NCBI GenBank assembly: GCA_964428225.1
Contig: CAYRXS010000083.1
Coordinates: 1-24,739, forward strand
Direction of reading: 5' to 3'
Length of the DNA: 24,739 nt
Origin: JBFMCU01 sp964428225
GTDB lineage: Bacteria; Planctomycetota; UBA1135; GCA-002686595
Part shown: one piece after another, positions 24,116 to 24,739 of the stretch
How positions within the stretch are numbered: position 1 is the stretch's first letter
Layout: every line of letters begins with the position of its first letter
Notes under the pieces: model-generated
What the model saw: only the letters and a program-made list of their open reading frames with translations
What the model was told of the DNA's origin: nothing
Databases searched by the model: none
Made by a program: the position numbers and the translations under genes

Positions 24116-24739
24116 ATGTCCTCCGCCCGACGTGACCTGAGCTTCCTCCTCGTGCTCTGGACGGCCGTCGCCCCCTTCCTCGCGATCGGGTGCCAGTCGC
24201 CGTCGATGGACAAGCGAATCCTGCAGTACGCCATCACGGAGGGCATCGGCAAGCAGTACGTCGGTAACTCCCAGCAGGAGAACTATGTCTCCATCGGGGA
24301 CGCCCTGACCTACGTCGACACGTTCAACCCCGAGGTCCGGGGCACGGCGATGGTCGGCATCGACGGAACGATTTTCGTACCCGAGGCGGGCTCGGTCATC
24401 GTGGCGGGGATGACCCGCAGCGAGCTGGAGACCCATCTGACCCAGAAGCTCTCGCCGTACTACGTGGAGACCGACGTCCAGGTGATGATCCGCACCGGGG
24501 GCGGCAAGGTCTTCTACGTGCTCGGGGAAGTCGCGCGCCCGGGCCCCAAGCCCTTCCGCGGGGGGCTGAACATGCTCGACGCGGTCCTGCTGTCCGGACC
24601 GCGGGAGTACTCGGCCAACCTCTCGAGGGTTCGCCTGATCCGGGCCGACCCCGTGGACCCGCTCATCCTGCGGTCCAACATCACCGCCATCATGCGCGGG
24701 GACTCGACGACCAACTACGTCGTCAACGAGTACGACATC
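24116..24739 (+). CDS. Second polysaccharide export (OPX/Wza-type) lipoprotein, truncated by window end
   Basis: The frame stays open from ATG 24116 to the last base, giving 208 residues with no stop. A basic start and hydrophobic core lead to FLAIGC, a lipobox with Cys26. ILQYAITEGIGKQYVGN is unlike the first OPX protein and forms an N-terminal extension. The polysaccharide export domain is divergent, lacking the usual Y-x-LGPGD start, but VDTFNPEVRGTAMVGIDGTIFVPEAGSVIVAGMTRSELETHLTQKL follows the pattern. VFYVLGEVARPGPKPFRGGLNMLDAVLLSGPREYSANLSRVRLIR is the SLBB repeat. It lies 92 bases after rmlB, so it probably opens the export part of the right-hand polysaccharide locus. The C-terminus is outside the window. 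Confidence 0.85.
   Translation, partial: MSSARRDLSFLLVLWTAVAPFLAIGCQSPSMDKRILQYAITEGIGKQYVGNSQQENYVSIGDALTYVDTFNPEVRGTAMVGIDGTIFVPEAGSVIVAGMTRSELETHLTQKLSPYYVETDVQVMIRTGGGKVFYVLGEVARPGPKPFRGGLNMLDAVLLSGPREYSANLSRVRLIRADPVDPLILRSNITAIMRGDSTTNYVVNEYDI

Overview
This is a very GC-rich window with almost no non-coding DNA. It comes from a diderm bacterium: it encodes two outer-membrane polysaccharide export (OPX/Wza-type) lipoproteins and several other lipobox proteins. Gene content resembles deep-branching high-GC Gram-negatives such as Planctomycetota or Myxococcota-like lineages. No rRNA or phylum marker is present, so that assignment is only a guess.

Left block (1-8708, all + strand): the tail of an exopolysaccharide cluster. 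It holds a GT2 glycosyltransferase, an NAD-dependent sugar epimerase/dehydratase, a lipoprotein with a glycoside-hydrolase-like TIM barrel, a membrane-anchored GT4 glycosyltransferase, an alkaline-phosphatase-superfamily phosphodiesterase, an OPX lipoprotein and a PAPS-dependent sulfotransferase. Together they suggest assembly, trimming, decoration (probably sulfation) and export of a surface polysaccharide. No flippase, polymerase or Wzc-type kinase is in view.

Middle block (8721-14502, mixed strands): an S41 C-terminal processing protease with HEAT-like N-terminal repeats and a putative calcium-loop insertion (-); MoaC of molybdopterin synthesis (+); an SGNH/GDSL hydrolase split by one in-frame TGA (-); and an aspartate-semialdehyde-dehydrogenase-like protein that has lost its catalytic cysteine (+).

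Right block (14582-24739, all + strand): accB and accC (biotin carboxyl carrier and biotin carboxylase), a FecR-like lipoprotein overlapping accC, then a nucleotide-sugar run. The run is UDP-glucuronate decarboxylase (UDP-xylose), GlmS (glucosamine-6-P), UDP-glucuronate 4-epimerase (UDP-GalA), and rmlA, rmlD, rmlB (dTDP-rhamnose; rmlC is absent). It ends in a second OPX lipoprotein gene cut by the window end. This looks like the start of a second polysaccharide locus.

No tRNA, rRNA, CRISPR array, insertion sequence or phage gene was seen, and no gene-free stretch exceeds 300 bases. The observations most worth checking are the stop-split SGNH hydrolase, the calcium-loop insertion next to the protease active site, the TIM-barrel lipoprotein that seems to lack a nucleophile Glu, and the Cys-less dehydrogenase homologue.
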